64,000 nucleotides of DNA from an uncultured Prevotellaceae bacterium (GTDB lineage Bacteria; Bacteroidota; Bacteroidia; Bacteroidales; Bacteroidaceae). The notes beneath the pieces were generated by a model, which searched no databases, had not been told where the DNA came from, and saw only the letters and a program-made list of their open reading frames with translations. This document shows, one piece after another, positions 36,716 to 43,906 of the stretch. The DNA lies in assembly GCA_949295905.1 (NCBI GenBank), contig CASFNA010000001.1, positions 1 through 64,000 on the forward strand, read 5' to 3'. The stretch's first letter is position 1; each line of letters begins with the position of its first letter. The position numbers and the translations under genes are program-made.

Positions 36716-37579
36716 CTATTCCTCCTCTTCGCTCCGCTCCTTAATTTGATTTAGGCTATCAAACAACCTCTGATAAGGGTCGCCCAGCAATATTTGTGCT
36801 ATCTTAAGAATGTCATCAGACGTTTCAATATCAAGCCCCTCAAACTTATCTTTTTCTGTATCCAATCTATATTGTATTGTTCTCGCCCATAAACAATCTT
36901 TTTTTTCATTTATGTTAAACAAAGCATAAATCAAAGCATCAAAAACAATGGATGAATGTATTATTGCGTTAAATACAGTTTCATTACATATATTATTTCT
37001 ATACTTGTCAAACAAAGCTTCAGGAAGTACAATGTCTATCTTATCTCCAGATATATCAAACCATGTATATTTGTTACCTGCATCATCTTTCCTAATTTGC
37101 ATAAAAGCTCCAGCTGTTTGCAATTCGTCATAATTAATGTCAACATCATATCGTTGCTGCGGGAACGCAACAAGCAAGTCACCTGCATCCAAACTAAATT
37201 TTTGATTATCATAATCAGGATTTAAGCCTTTGTTCGAATAACCATCGATTTCCCTGACAGCAATCACCAAACACGTAAGAACAATAACACCACGTACACT
37301 TTTACTTGGAATTGAGAACTTGAAATGTCCTTTCTTTGAGGTTTCACATTTTCTATAAAATGTTTTCTGACAGTCGATTTCGCACGTGTAAATAGCCGTC
37401 TCTGTTTGTATCAAGTCCAAAACATCTTTGTTTTTAAGTGAAAGCGTTATTTCAAAGGCGTATGAATCACGTTGTTTTGACACACTACAAACGATGCAGT
37501 TTTCTTCTAACATCGGCAATATATCATCTGTATAATAACTAAGTACAGGATAAGGGAATGATACATTATTTAATTTCAT
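36716..37579 (-). CDS. Unrecognised protein of the candidate defence operon
   Basis: Protein of 287 residues whose family I do not recognise. It opens VSFPYPVLSYYTDD and has a beta-rich N-terminal part through about residue 110 (SYAFEITLSLKNKDVLDLI; YTCEIDCQKTFYRKCETSKK). A strand-rich centre follows (FSLDAGDLLVAFPQQRYDVD). The C-terminal 100 residues look helical and acidic (DSLNQIKERSEEEE). No catalytic motif is visible. Its first 14 bases overlap the end of the GHKL ATPase gene, and it is followed after 2 bases by the DUF6339-like gene, so the three are made together and probably act in one complex. Confidence 0.7.
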   Translation of the reverse strand: MKLNNVSFPYPVLSYYTDDILPMLEENCIVCSVSKQRDSYAFEITLSLKNKDVLDLIQTETAIYTCEIDCQKTFYRKCETSKKGHFKFSIPSKSVRGVIVLTCLVIAVREIDGYSNKGLNPDYDNQKFSLDAGDLLVAFPQQRYDVDINYDELQTAGAFMQIRKDDAGNKYTWFDISGDKIDIVLPEALFDKYRNNICNETVFNAIIHSSIVFDALIYALFNINEKKDCLWARTIQYRLDTEKDKFEGLDIETSDDILKIAQILLGDPYQRLFDSLNQIKERSEEEE

Positions 37580-39536
37580 AAGGTTCTAATTTTATAGCAT
37601 GTTTCATGTTATCTGCAAATTGAATTATTATGACTTTCTTTCCTTTAGGTTGAAATTCCAATTTTAATATTGAATTTCCATGAACTTCTCCACAATTCGA
37701 GTACTTGATATTGACAAGTTCGTCATCTTGTGCCCCACATACAACGACATCCAGTCTTGCGTTTTTCGCCTCTATATCCGAACGTATTATCAGATAATGA
37801 TACAATTCTCCTTTAACACGCTTTGCATACGAACGATATTTCACACTTATAGGAATTGCGTACGTTCCTTCTATGCCGTTTTCTTCAAATGCATTTTTCT
37901 GGTTTAGAATGCCTGTGCCTATGCTACCACCTTTCGTTTTAACCTTGCGTCTACCATGACCGCTTAACAGACTGCCATCCCCACGCTTAATAGCCCTTGT
38001 CCTTATATTGGTAACCACTTGTCCCTCTGCCTGCCTCACATTGGGTACCATTGTCTTTCTATGATTTATATCCGACTTTTCCACAAGGCTTGCTGTTTCT
38101 ATTTTGTCACGTTCAATATCTTCTTTTTCATCATTTTCCAAGGCTGTTGGTATGTACAGATAATTGTCAAGCTCAGCTATCGACATTATCATCTGTTGAT
38201 TAGCAGGAAAAAGTTTTTCGACACACATTTTGACAAAATCATTCAATTCATCTTTTGCCCGTTTGTTCTCATCCTTATGAAACTCGTCTTGCTTTTCATC
38301 CCACTTATCGTGCGCAGGGCCTTCCATTCGACATAATATCTCATTGCCTTTTTTATCATCACAAACGAAAACGCCATAAAAGCCATATGACGTTTTATTA
38401 TTATTACTATCTACAAGCATCCTTGGAGAACGCATATACAAGATTTTGTCATTAGCAGACTTGTTTTTATAACCATAAAATCTGACATCTCCCAATAAAG
38501 GCAATCTGCCCTTTATGCAGACATGATTGTCATCCTTGTCAGCAAAACATACAGCTTCGAGATAAGGACGCGGATTATACAGTTGTATGGTCTTCTTTTT
38601 TGATTTGTCTATATTGTCTTCAAAATACTGTTCCATCTTTTCCAACAAATTTTCGGAACAGATGCTCTCACCATACACTTCTACTTCCAACTTGTTTTCA
38701 TATATTGCAAGCCAAAAGCTACGCAATACGGCCTTGGTCATTTCAGCCCGTATGGCCTCTTTTGAATCATCATTCACTAAATCGGGAACCCCCATTATAT
38801 AAAAATCCGTTCCAGCTTCATCACGCATGAATATTTCTGGAATATCATCCATACAGCACAAGCTGCTTACTGGTTCGCCGTCATTGTTGTCATAGTACCC
38901 TGTCGCTTCCTTTGTCTTTTTACTGTCTCTATCCATATGTACACAAAGGTCAGCAACACCTTCAAAAAAGCAATCACCTTTCACTGTTTTGGTTGATACA
39001 ATAAGCGTCCTTATTAAGGAAAGATAAGAATATGCTGCCTTTCCAAAACCAAACGAACCTCCTGCCGAAGCATCACTTTTGCTACTTACTCCTTCCGACC
39101 TAACAAATGCGTAAAAAGGACTATCAGTTCTGCCTCTAACATAATCCATGCCTTTAGTATTATAATCCGAGACTTTGATATACGGCATAAAACGGTTGTT
39201 CTTTATTATTCCTCTTAAATATTCTATCATCGGAGGATAAATCAGTTTGGCCGTTGGATTTGTCGGATAAGAAATAAAACACTCTTCTATTTCTTTTAAT
39301 AGTCCTTCAAAAAGACGCGGATAAGAATTTGAGTTCAATGATTTGAAATCAAACACCACTTTAACAGGACTTTCATCATTGTAAACTGCGTCCAATGAAT
39401 TTTGTATCGCCTCACGCACCAACGAACTCCATTTTGTTTTCTTGAAATATTCCTCCATCGAATTGTTCGGGCCTTCATTTCTACCGCCTTTCTTTTCAGC
39501 GAAATGCCACTTACAGTTTAATTCTTTATCTGCCAT
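37566..39536 (-). CDS. GHKL-type (MORC/Hsp90-like) ATPase, core of the candidate defence operon
   Basis: Protein of 656 residues. The ATP-binding Bergerat fold is clear: N-box SLVREAIQNSLDA (E42, N46, D49), G1-like VSDYNTKGMD (D124, G129), and lid loop GGSFGFGKAAYSYLS (residues 159-173). A transducer-like region follows, containing ILYMRSPRMLV and the unusual MEGPAHDKWDEKQ near residue 404. The last 110 residues appear beta-rich (YHYLIIRSDIEAKNARLDVV). Such ATPases clamp DNA or client proteins and are known from restriction-like systems (MORC/MutL-type GHKL with Z1 helicases) and several anti-phage systems. No helicase or methyltransferase is present here. The downstream gene overlaps it by 14 bases. 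Confidence 0.85.
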   Translation of the reverse strand: MADKELNCKWHFAEKKGGRNEGPNNSMEEYFKKTKWSSLVREAIQNSLDAVYNDESPVKVVFDFKSLNSNSYPRLFEGLLKEIEECFISYPTNPTAKLIYPPMIEYLRGIIKNNRFMPYIKVSDYNTKGMDYVRGRTDSPFYAFVRSEGVSSKSDASAGGSFGFGKAAYSYLSLIRTLIVSTKTVKGDCFFEGVADLCVHMDRDSKKTKEATGYYDNNDGEPVSSLCCMDDIPEIFMRDEAGTDFYIMGVPDLVNDDSKEAIRAEMTKAVLRSFWLAIYENKLEVEVYGESICSENLLEKMEQYFEDNIDKSKKKTIQLYNPRPYLEAVCFADKDDNHVCIKGRLPLLGDVRFYGYKNKSANDKILYMRSPRMLVDSNNNKTSYGFYGVFVCDDKKGNEILCRMEGPAHDKWDEKQDEFHKDENKRAKDELNDFVKMCVEKLFPANQQMIMSIAELDNYLYIPTALENDEKEDIERDKIETASLVEKSDINHRKTMVPNVRQAEGQVVTNIRTRAIKRGDGSLLSGHGRRKVKTKGGSIGTGILNQKNAFEENGIEGTYAIPISVKYRSYAKRVKGELYHYLIIRSDIEAKNARLDVVVCGAQDDELVNIKYSNCGEVHGNSILKLEFQPKGKKVIIIQFADNMKHAIKLEPYEIK

Positions 39537-39590
39537 ATCTACTAAAAGATTTTAGCACAATTCATAAGATACATGTTATCTTTTTTCCAC

Positions 39591-39612
39591 ACATATATTT
39601 TTGAATATATGT
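39591..39612. other. Small palindrome between the nuclease and ATPase genes
   Basis: ACATATATT (39591-39599) pairs with AATATATGT (39604-39612), loop TTTG, in the 104-base gap between the GIY-YIG gene and the ATPase gene. No T-run follows on the coding strand, so it is not an obvious terminator; an operator or a processing hairpin is possible. Confidence 0.4.
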
Positions 39613-39640
39613 CTTGATAATCGATGTCATACGACATTTC

Positions 39641-40192
39641 TTACTTTTTATTCCGTAACTCACTTAACTTTTTCCGAAATTCAATATTCACGAAATTACG
39701 ATTCTTTTGCAGATTTAACGGAGGATTAAGTTCTGCAATCAATTGCTCCTCCAAGGTCTCAACTTTGCTTTCATCGACTTTGCAATAAAGCAGCAACAGG
39801 TTTTCACGCATCCATTTTGACAGCTTTTCCTCGTCTGCATCGGCAAACTTTGTCTTTCCGTTGTCAGGCTTATTCTTATCACGTGGCACTTTTTTAAGCC
39901 CCATCATGCTGCCTAATGACTTACGAAGCGTGGAACGTCCGGCATTATTGCCTGTAAAATGCTGGCCGTAATCTCTCTTTCTCAGGCTTTTTGAACTTAT
40001 GCCTGTGTAAATCACATTAAATTGCCGCCCGTCTATTTCTATCTTTTTCATCACAGGCTCAACCCCAATATCCGGCAATGTTGACGATGTACGCAAAACG
40101 ACAATATAATTACCCGGACTATCTGGCAGTGACGTTTCCGCATCATGTTGCGGGTCGAATAAACCGGAATTCAAATCTTTAACATTTTCCAT
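39641..40192 (-). CDS. GIY-YIG nuclease-like protein
   Basis: Protein of 183 residues with a GIY-YIG fold. The first tyrosine is in PGNYIVVLR (Y29), the second in VIYTGISSKSLRKRD (Y62, with R71/R73), and the metal-binding glutamate is in ETLEEQLIAELNPPLN (E148/E149) with the trailing N160. All catalytic positions seem intact. Stand-alone enzymes of this kind include type II restriction endonucleases such as Eco29kI, DNA-damage nucleases and phage-defence effectors. No cognate methyltransferase is nearby, so a plain restriction-modification pair is not supported. It starts 12 bases after the 88-residue gene. Confidence 0.85.
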   Translation of the reverse strand: MENVKDLNSGLFDPQHDAETSLPDSPGNYIVVLRTSSTLPDIGVEPVMKKIEIDGRQFNVIYTGISSKSLRKRDYGQHFTGNNAGRSTLRKSLGSMMGLKKVPRDKNKPDNGKTKFADADEEKLSKWMRENLLLLYCKVDESKVETLEEQLIAELNPPLNLQKNRNFVNIEFRKKLSELRNKK

Positions 40193-40204
40193 AGCAATGT
40201 AGTT

Positions 40205-40471
40205 TTATAACATTCTTAGTTGGTTGTAAATCTCATTGATTGCGCTACTCTCTGCACCGCTTAATTTTTTGCTTGGCTTATGATTGCGATACGCCTCTTT
40301 AAAGTCATCCCTGTCAATACTAATCAATGCGATTACATTGGTGACAATATCTTTATGGCAGGCTTTCAGGTAATCGCCAATATTGTCCAATGCCCTATAA
40401 CGAACATCCGATTTCAGCTGCCGCCTGTCATACTCTGCGGCAACTCTTTTCTTCAAGTCATTCCATTCCAT
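40205..40471 (-). CDS. Small protein, first gene of the candidate defence operon
   Basis: Protein of 88 residues, charged and helical (WNDLKKRVAAEYDRRQLKS; LDNIGDYLKACHKDIVTNVI), ending in GAESSAINEIYNQLRML. No family recognised. It lies 12 bases before the GIY-YIG gene and follows the roughly 290-nt leader. Likely roles are nuclease partner, inhibitor or sensor, but nothing in the sequence decides. Not a helix-turn-helix or antitoxin pattern that I can identify. Confidence 0.65.
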   Translation of the reverse strand: MEWNDLKKRVAAEYDRRQLKSDVRYRALDNIGDYLKACHKDIVTNVIALISIDRDDFKEAYRNHKPSKKLSGAESSAINEIYNQLRML

Positions 40472-40770
40472 AGATTAATATATTGTTTTCGCCTCGCTCT
40501 TTGGCTCCAATAAAGTTCAGCAGGTTAGTAAAACGAAAGTGTGGAGCCGACCGTTTGCTATCCCTGGCGGTTCTGGTAAAACCTTTGGATGTAACAAACA
40601 ACAACCCCACACTTGTATATTTCCGGCGGCCAATACGGGCCGCACGGAAATACCAAGTGGTGAGTGTCATGTTTATCCCCATCCAAATTGAATTTACCAG
40701 ATTCCCAGGAAAGGACAAAAGCGCAACACTTTCACCAATATGTCTTGCCCGAAAAGCCGGGCGTATGGTG
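40472..40770 (-). ncRNA. Candidate structured leader RNA of the defence operon
   Basis: Minus-strand transcript expected from about 40764 to the ATG at 40471. Stems visible in order: GCCCG (40762-40758) with CGGGC (40751-40747) right at the 5' end; a 12-bp stem with one bulged A, arms 40650-40638 and 40631-40620; an outer stem AAGTGTGG/CCACACTT (40614-40607 with 40544-40537) enclosing GGTT/AACC (40583-40580 with 40572-40569). It is GC-rich while the genes around it are AT-rich. It could be a regulatory leader or an independent RNA part of the system. No match to a known riboswitch was recognised. Confidence 0.5.
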
Positions 40771-40802
40771 CAAATATACGAATATTCAGCCATACTGACA
40801 AA
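40771..40802 (-). promoter_or_regulatory. Promoter of the candidate defence operon
   Basis: On the minus strand TTTG (40802-40799), 20 bases, TATATTTG (40778-40771). Full consensus. It lies about 300 bases upstream of the first ORF, which argues against coding use of the long frame that starts at 40841. Confidence 0.75.
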
Positions 40803-40891
40803 TTGCGGGGTTGTTTTTATATGATGTTTGTGTTGTTGCATTATTTGTTGGATGATATACTGTTGTTAACCTTCTGATTATCAAACGGTTG

Positions 40892-40970
40892 CCAATATGC
40901 GGTCTTTCGCATTGCAAAAGGCGGCATATTGCCGTGCCGTTTGCCGTCTTTTGTCTTGCGAAAGGCCATG
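40892..40970. repeat. Dispersed palindromic repeat, site E
   Basis: ATATGCGGTCTTTCGC (40895-40910) and GCAAAAGGCGGCATAT (40913-40928) form an imperfect palindrome. Then come GCCGTCTTTTG and CTTGCGAAAGGCCAT. It lies immediately after the WYL regulator gene and could end its transcript. Confidence 0.65.
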
Positions 40971-40978
40971 AATTGCAT

Positions 40979-41893
40979 TCACGAGTTACGCCTCAATGCC
41001 TCTTCATAGATGTGGCGTATGCGCTCGCGCAGATGTTGCGGCTTGATAACCTCGAGCGAGCGGCTGCGCGAGAGCAGCTCCATTACGAAATCGTTGGTTA
41101 TGCGCAGGCGCAGGGATATGCGCAGTTCGTCGGGCGTGTCGGCAAGGATGCGCTGCGAATGATGGATAGGCGCCGACTTTACGAAGCGTCCGTCAAGCGC
41201 GTCATAACGCAGCTCGATGTCTTCGACGGGGATTGAAGGGTCGTTCCACAGGCCGTAGCAGTCGCGGAAAAGGTCGGCTACGCAGATGTCAGTGTTACGT
41301 TCAAACGTCTCGTTTTCAAGTACGCAGAGGCGACGTATGCGGTCTACTCCAAACGTCTTCATCACCGCCCTGTCATACGCCAGCAAGTACCACCGTTGGT
41401 TTGACTCCTTCAGGTAGTGCGGCAATACACTGAAATGCTTTTCAGAGCAGTCGTTGCGGTAGTCTACGTAATCAAACTCTACCGGGTGCAAATCGTGTAT
41501 GGCCTTTACAAGCGGCATCAGCCACTCGCTGTACAGCGGCCTGTGATGCTCGGCAAGCACGAAGGTCGAAAGGTTCTGGTCACGGTCAAGCGCGTTGAGC
41601 AGGTCGAAATTCATCATCAGTTCGCATACGCGCTCGTCATAGTCGCCATAATTTTCGCGGATAAAATATCCCTGCCGCGTGCGGTTGAACGATATTCCGA
41701 TACCGAACAGCTCGTCTATATCCGCAATGTCGCGCTCGAGTGTACGCCCTGTTATGCGCTGGTAGCCATAGCGTTCCTCCATGCTGTCGTTCACGTAATC
41801 AAGCAGTTCGCGTCTCGGTATAAACCGTCTGCCCTGCCTTAACTTATTCAATATGAGGAGCATACGCCTCATTCCTTCAACCTGTTTGCTCAT
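40979..41893 (-). CDS. WYL-domain transcriptional regulator
   Basis: DNA-binding protein of 304 residues. N-terminal winged helix-turn-helix (FIPRRELLDYVNDS; ITGRTLERDIADIDELFG). The WYL domain lies at about residues 130-200 (VEFDYVDYRNDC; RWYLLAYDRAVMKTFGVDRI, whose WYLLAYD is the name-giving motif), then a WCX-like C-terminal extension. WYL regulators of the BrxR/CapW class often repress phage-defence operons and sense nucleic acid ligands. It lies upstream of the candidate defence operon on the same strand. I start at MSKQVEGMRR (41893); the longer frame adds 34 hydrophobic, unrelated residues. Confidence 0.9.
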   Translation of the reverse strand: MSKQVEGMRRMLLILNKLRQGRRFIPRRELLDYVNDSMEERYGYQRITGRTLERDIADIDELFGIGISFNRTRQGYFIRENYGDYDERVCELMMNFDLLNALDRDQNLSTFVLAEHHRPLYSEWLMPLVKAIHDLHPVEFDYVDYRNDCSEKHFSVLPHYLKESNQRWYLLAYDRAVMKTFGVDRIRRLCVLENETFERNTDICVADLFRDCYGLWNDPSIPVEDIELRYDALDGRFVKSAPIHHSQRILADTPDELRISLRLRITNDFVMELLSRSRSLEVIKPQHLRERIRHIYEEALRRNS

Positions 41894-41913
41894 AATGCAA
41901 TCTTTTATGACGA

Positions 41914-41921
41914 CAAAGATA
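41914..41921 (-). promoter_or_regulatory. -7 element of the WYL gene promoter
   Basis: TATCTTTG on the minus strand, 20 bases upstream of the ATG. The nearest TTTG is only 14 bases further, shorter than the consensus. Confidence 0.5.
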
Positions 41922-42139
41922 AACGGCAATAGCGACAAAACATGTCGTTGCCAGAAAAAAACAAAAAATATACGGCATGAAAATGACATCTTCATCAGCC
42001 AATTAGGGACGTCATTCTCATACCGTACATATTTTGTACTGAAAACAATGTGCAGCCATGCAGCATAAGCTTCTCAAAAATGAAACAAACCAAAGGGATT
42101 TATTCCACAATATTTTACGGCCATGGCGGCAAAGCGCGG

Positions 42140-42832
42140 CTACCGCTCGTCTCCCTCCTCCTGCATCTGAAACCACTCCTCGCAAATCTCGAGGAAGAGC
42201 ATCGGGCGGTAGGCCAGCGTCTCCCATAGGCGGCGGCCGCCCTTGAGCACGCGGCGGTCTACGTAGTCTACAAAGCCGGGACGGGTTTTCTTGTAGCGTA
42301 TGCGCATTGCGTTAAGGCTTACTACGCTGCCTGTCATGAAGGGCACCACGACGCTGTCGCCCTTGAGACACACTCCGTAGATGGTGGATATACCGGCGCG
42401 GCCCAGCTGCATGGCCTGCCGGTCGAGACCGTTCCACCAGTACATGCGCCCGGCGGGGCTTTCGCCCTCTGCATAGACAAACTGGCGCGCGGTGCGCCGG
42501 GGGCGCAGCGTGGAGGGGTTGGCTACGAGATGCGATTCCAGCCGGTCGTAGCGGCCGTCGGCCGACGTCTTCTCGATGAACTCTATTACGCTTACCGTCT
42601 CGGCGCTGTAACGCTGAGCGTCCTCGCCGCCGGGGCCGGGCGACATGGTGAACGACGTGTTCATCTTGCGGAAGAGGCCGCCCTGCGTCCAATATTGTTG
42701 TATATAGCCCTCGCGCACGGTGCCGTCAGCGAGCGTCAGGCGCACATGGTCGCGCTCCGCGTCGGCTTCGCCCTGGGCGAAACAGCATGATGCCGACACT
42801 AACAGCACAGCCAGCAATAATAACTTTCTCAT
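42140..42832 (-). CDS. Secreted protein of unknown function
   Basis: Protein of 230 residues with signal peptide MRKLLLLAVLLVSASCCFAQ. The mature part starts with a short SH3-like beta segment (HVRLTLADGTVREGYIQQYW) and has many aromatic and arginine residues after it. No catalytic motif recognised. The coding sequence is notably GC-rich. It follows menA by 12 bases, so both are co-transcribed. Confidence 0.8.
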   Translation of the reverse strand: MRKLLLLAVLLVSASCCFAQGEADAERDHVRLTLADGTVREGYIQQYWTQGGLFRKMNTSFTMSPGPGGEDAQRYSAETVSVIEFIEKTSADGRYDRLESHLVANPSTLRPRRTARQFVYAEGESPAGRMYWWNGLDRQAMQLGRAGISTIYGVCLKGDSVVVPFMTGSVVSLNAMRIRYKKTRPGFVDYVDRRVLKGGRRLWETLAYRPMLFLEICEEWFQMQEEGDER

Positions 42833-42844
42833 ACTGCAAACAGA

Positions 42845-43744
42845 TTATGTACGTACCAAGAAACCAATGGAAACAAGCAGGCCGTAAACAAACATATTGC
42901 GAGCCGTAAGGCCGAGCACCATGTTGAGAGCCTTGCCTTTGTTGATTATCACCATGCGCCGGTATGCGCCATAGTGCAAAACGAGGTATGCCACAGGCAG
43001 CAGGGCCGACCAGGCATGGCCGAAAAGAGCGAACGTCAGACCCACGGCCACTGCCGCAACGCCTGCCAGCAGGTAGGCCTGCCGGCCTCGACGCGCGCCG
43101 AGGCGCACCACGAGCGTACGCTTGCCAGCACGGGTGTCGGCATCGATATCGCGGTAGTTGTTTACGAGCAGCAGCGTATCTATAACCAAGCCGCAGGCCA
43201 GCGAGGCCAGCAGGCACTCGGACGTTACCGTGCCCGTCTGGAGGTAATACACCATGCACACGGGCACCAGGCCGAAGAACACGAGCACGAGCGCGTCGCC
43301 GAGGCCGCGCGAGGCCAGCGACGTGGTGTAGAGGAAGCAGAACACCACGCACAGCGCACCCACCGCCACGAGCCACCAGCCGCCGTACACTACGAGCGGC
43401 AGCCCCACGGCGCAGGCCGCTGCCGTGGTGAGGTAGACGGCGCGCAGCATCTGCCGGGGCGCTATCCATCCCTGTGCGCAGGCGCGGCGTGGGCCGAGGC
43501 GGCTGTCGTCGTCGTTGCCGCGGACGAAGTCGAAATAGTCGTTTACGAAGTTGGCATCAATCTGCATAACGAACGCGAACGCCACGCACAACACGGCGGG
43601 CACCGTCTTGAAGCCTGCGGTGCCAACGTCGGCGCAGGCCAGCGCGAGCCCTATCATCACCGGCACGGCAGCAGCCGCAAGCGTCTTGGGCCGCGCAGCC
43701 AAGAGCCACGCTTTCGCCGAGCCGGGAGCAACCTTTTCTTTCAT
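42845..43744 (-). CDS. menA: 1,4-dihydroxy-2-naphthoate polyprenyltransferase
   Basis: UbiA-family membrane enzyme of 299 residues that attaches the isoprenoid tail in menaquinone synthesis. Opens with AWLLAARPKTLAAAAVPV. The first Asp-rich motif is NFVNDYFDFVRGNDD near residue 65 and the second is NYRDIDADTRAGKRTLVV. About eight hydrophobic segments. No other men genes are nearby. The promoter interleaves with that of the divergent HD gene. Confidence 0.94.
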   Translation of the reverse strand: MKEKVAPGSAKAWLLAARPKTLAAAAVPVMIGLALACADVGTAGFKTVPAVLCVAFAFVMQIDANFVNDYFDFVRGNDDDSRLGPRRACAQGWIAPRQMLRAVYLTTAAACAVGLPLVVYGGWWLVAVGALCVVFCFLYTTSLASRGLGDALVLVFFGLVPVCMVYYLQTGTVTSECLLASLACGLVIDTLLLVNNYRDIDADTRAGKRTLVVRLGARRGRQAYLLAGVAAVAVGLTFALFGHAWSALLPVAYLVLHYGAYRRMVIINKGKALNMVLGLTARNMFVYGLLVSIGFLVRT

Positions 43745-43809
43745 AAATTACGGAGTTATTGGATTATGGGATTATACAGTTATACTGTTATATTAATATT
43801 ACAAAGTTC

Positions 43810-43844
43810 TTGCAAAAGTAAACATTTAATCGTATATTTGCAAG
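43810..43844. promoter_or_regulatory. Interleaved divergent promoters for menA and the HD gene
   Basis: Plus strand: CTTG (43809-43812), 20 bases, TATATTTG (43833-43840). Minus strand: CTTG (43844-43841), 20 bases, TACTTTTG (43820-43813). Each -33 box abuts the other promoter's -7 box, so the two polymerases cannot bind at once. Confidence 0.72.
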
Positions 43845-43906
43845 GATTTAACGGTATAACCATAAAACCAGATAACCATACAACTGCCCTACAAACCACA
43901 TACAAT

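Noticed and set aside
39641-40192. Simple restriction-modification pair based on the GIY-YIG protein
   Set aside because: No DNA methyltransferase is in the island or within the window.
40458-40841. 127-codon minus-strand frame before the defence-like operon treated as a gene
   Set aside because: Its start lies upstream of the full-consensus promoter, and its sequence coincides with GC-rich stem-loops, so most of it would be read only as leader RNA. Kept as a finding, not as a CDS.
35769-40978. Integrase, transposase or att-site repeats bounding the AT-rich island
   Set aside because: None found by eye on either side. Transfer is inferred only from base composition and gene content.
42726-43469. 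247-codon frame overlapping menA and the secreted protein
   Set aside because: It is in a GC-rich segment where stop codons are rare. The arginine/alanine-rich product is typical of a shadow frame.
42974-43906. Upstream 311-codon extension of the HD-domain frame
   Set aside because: It runs antisense through menA and across the mapped divergent promoters. The HD protein starts at 43907.
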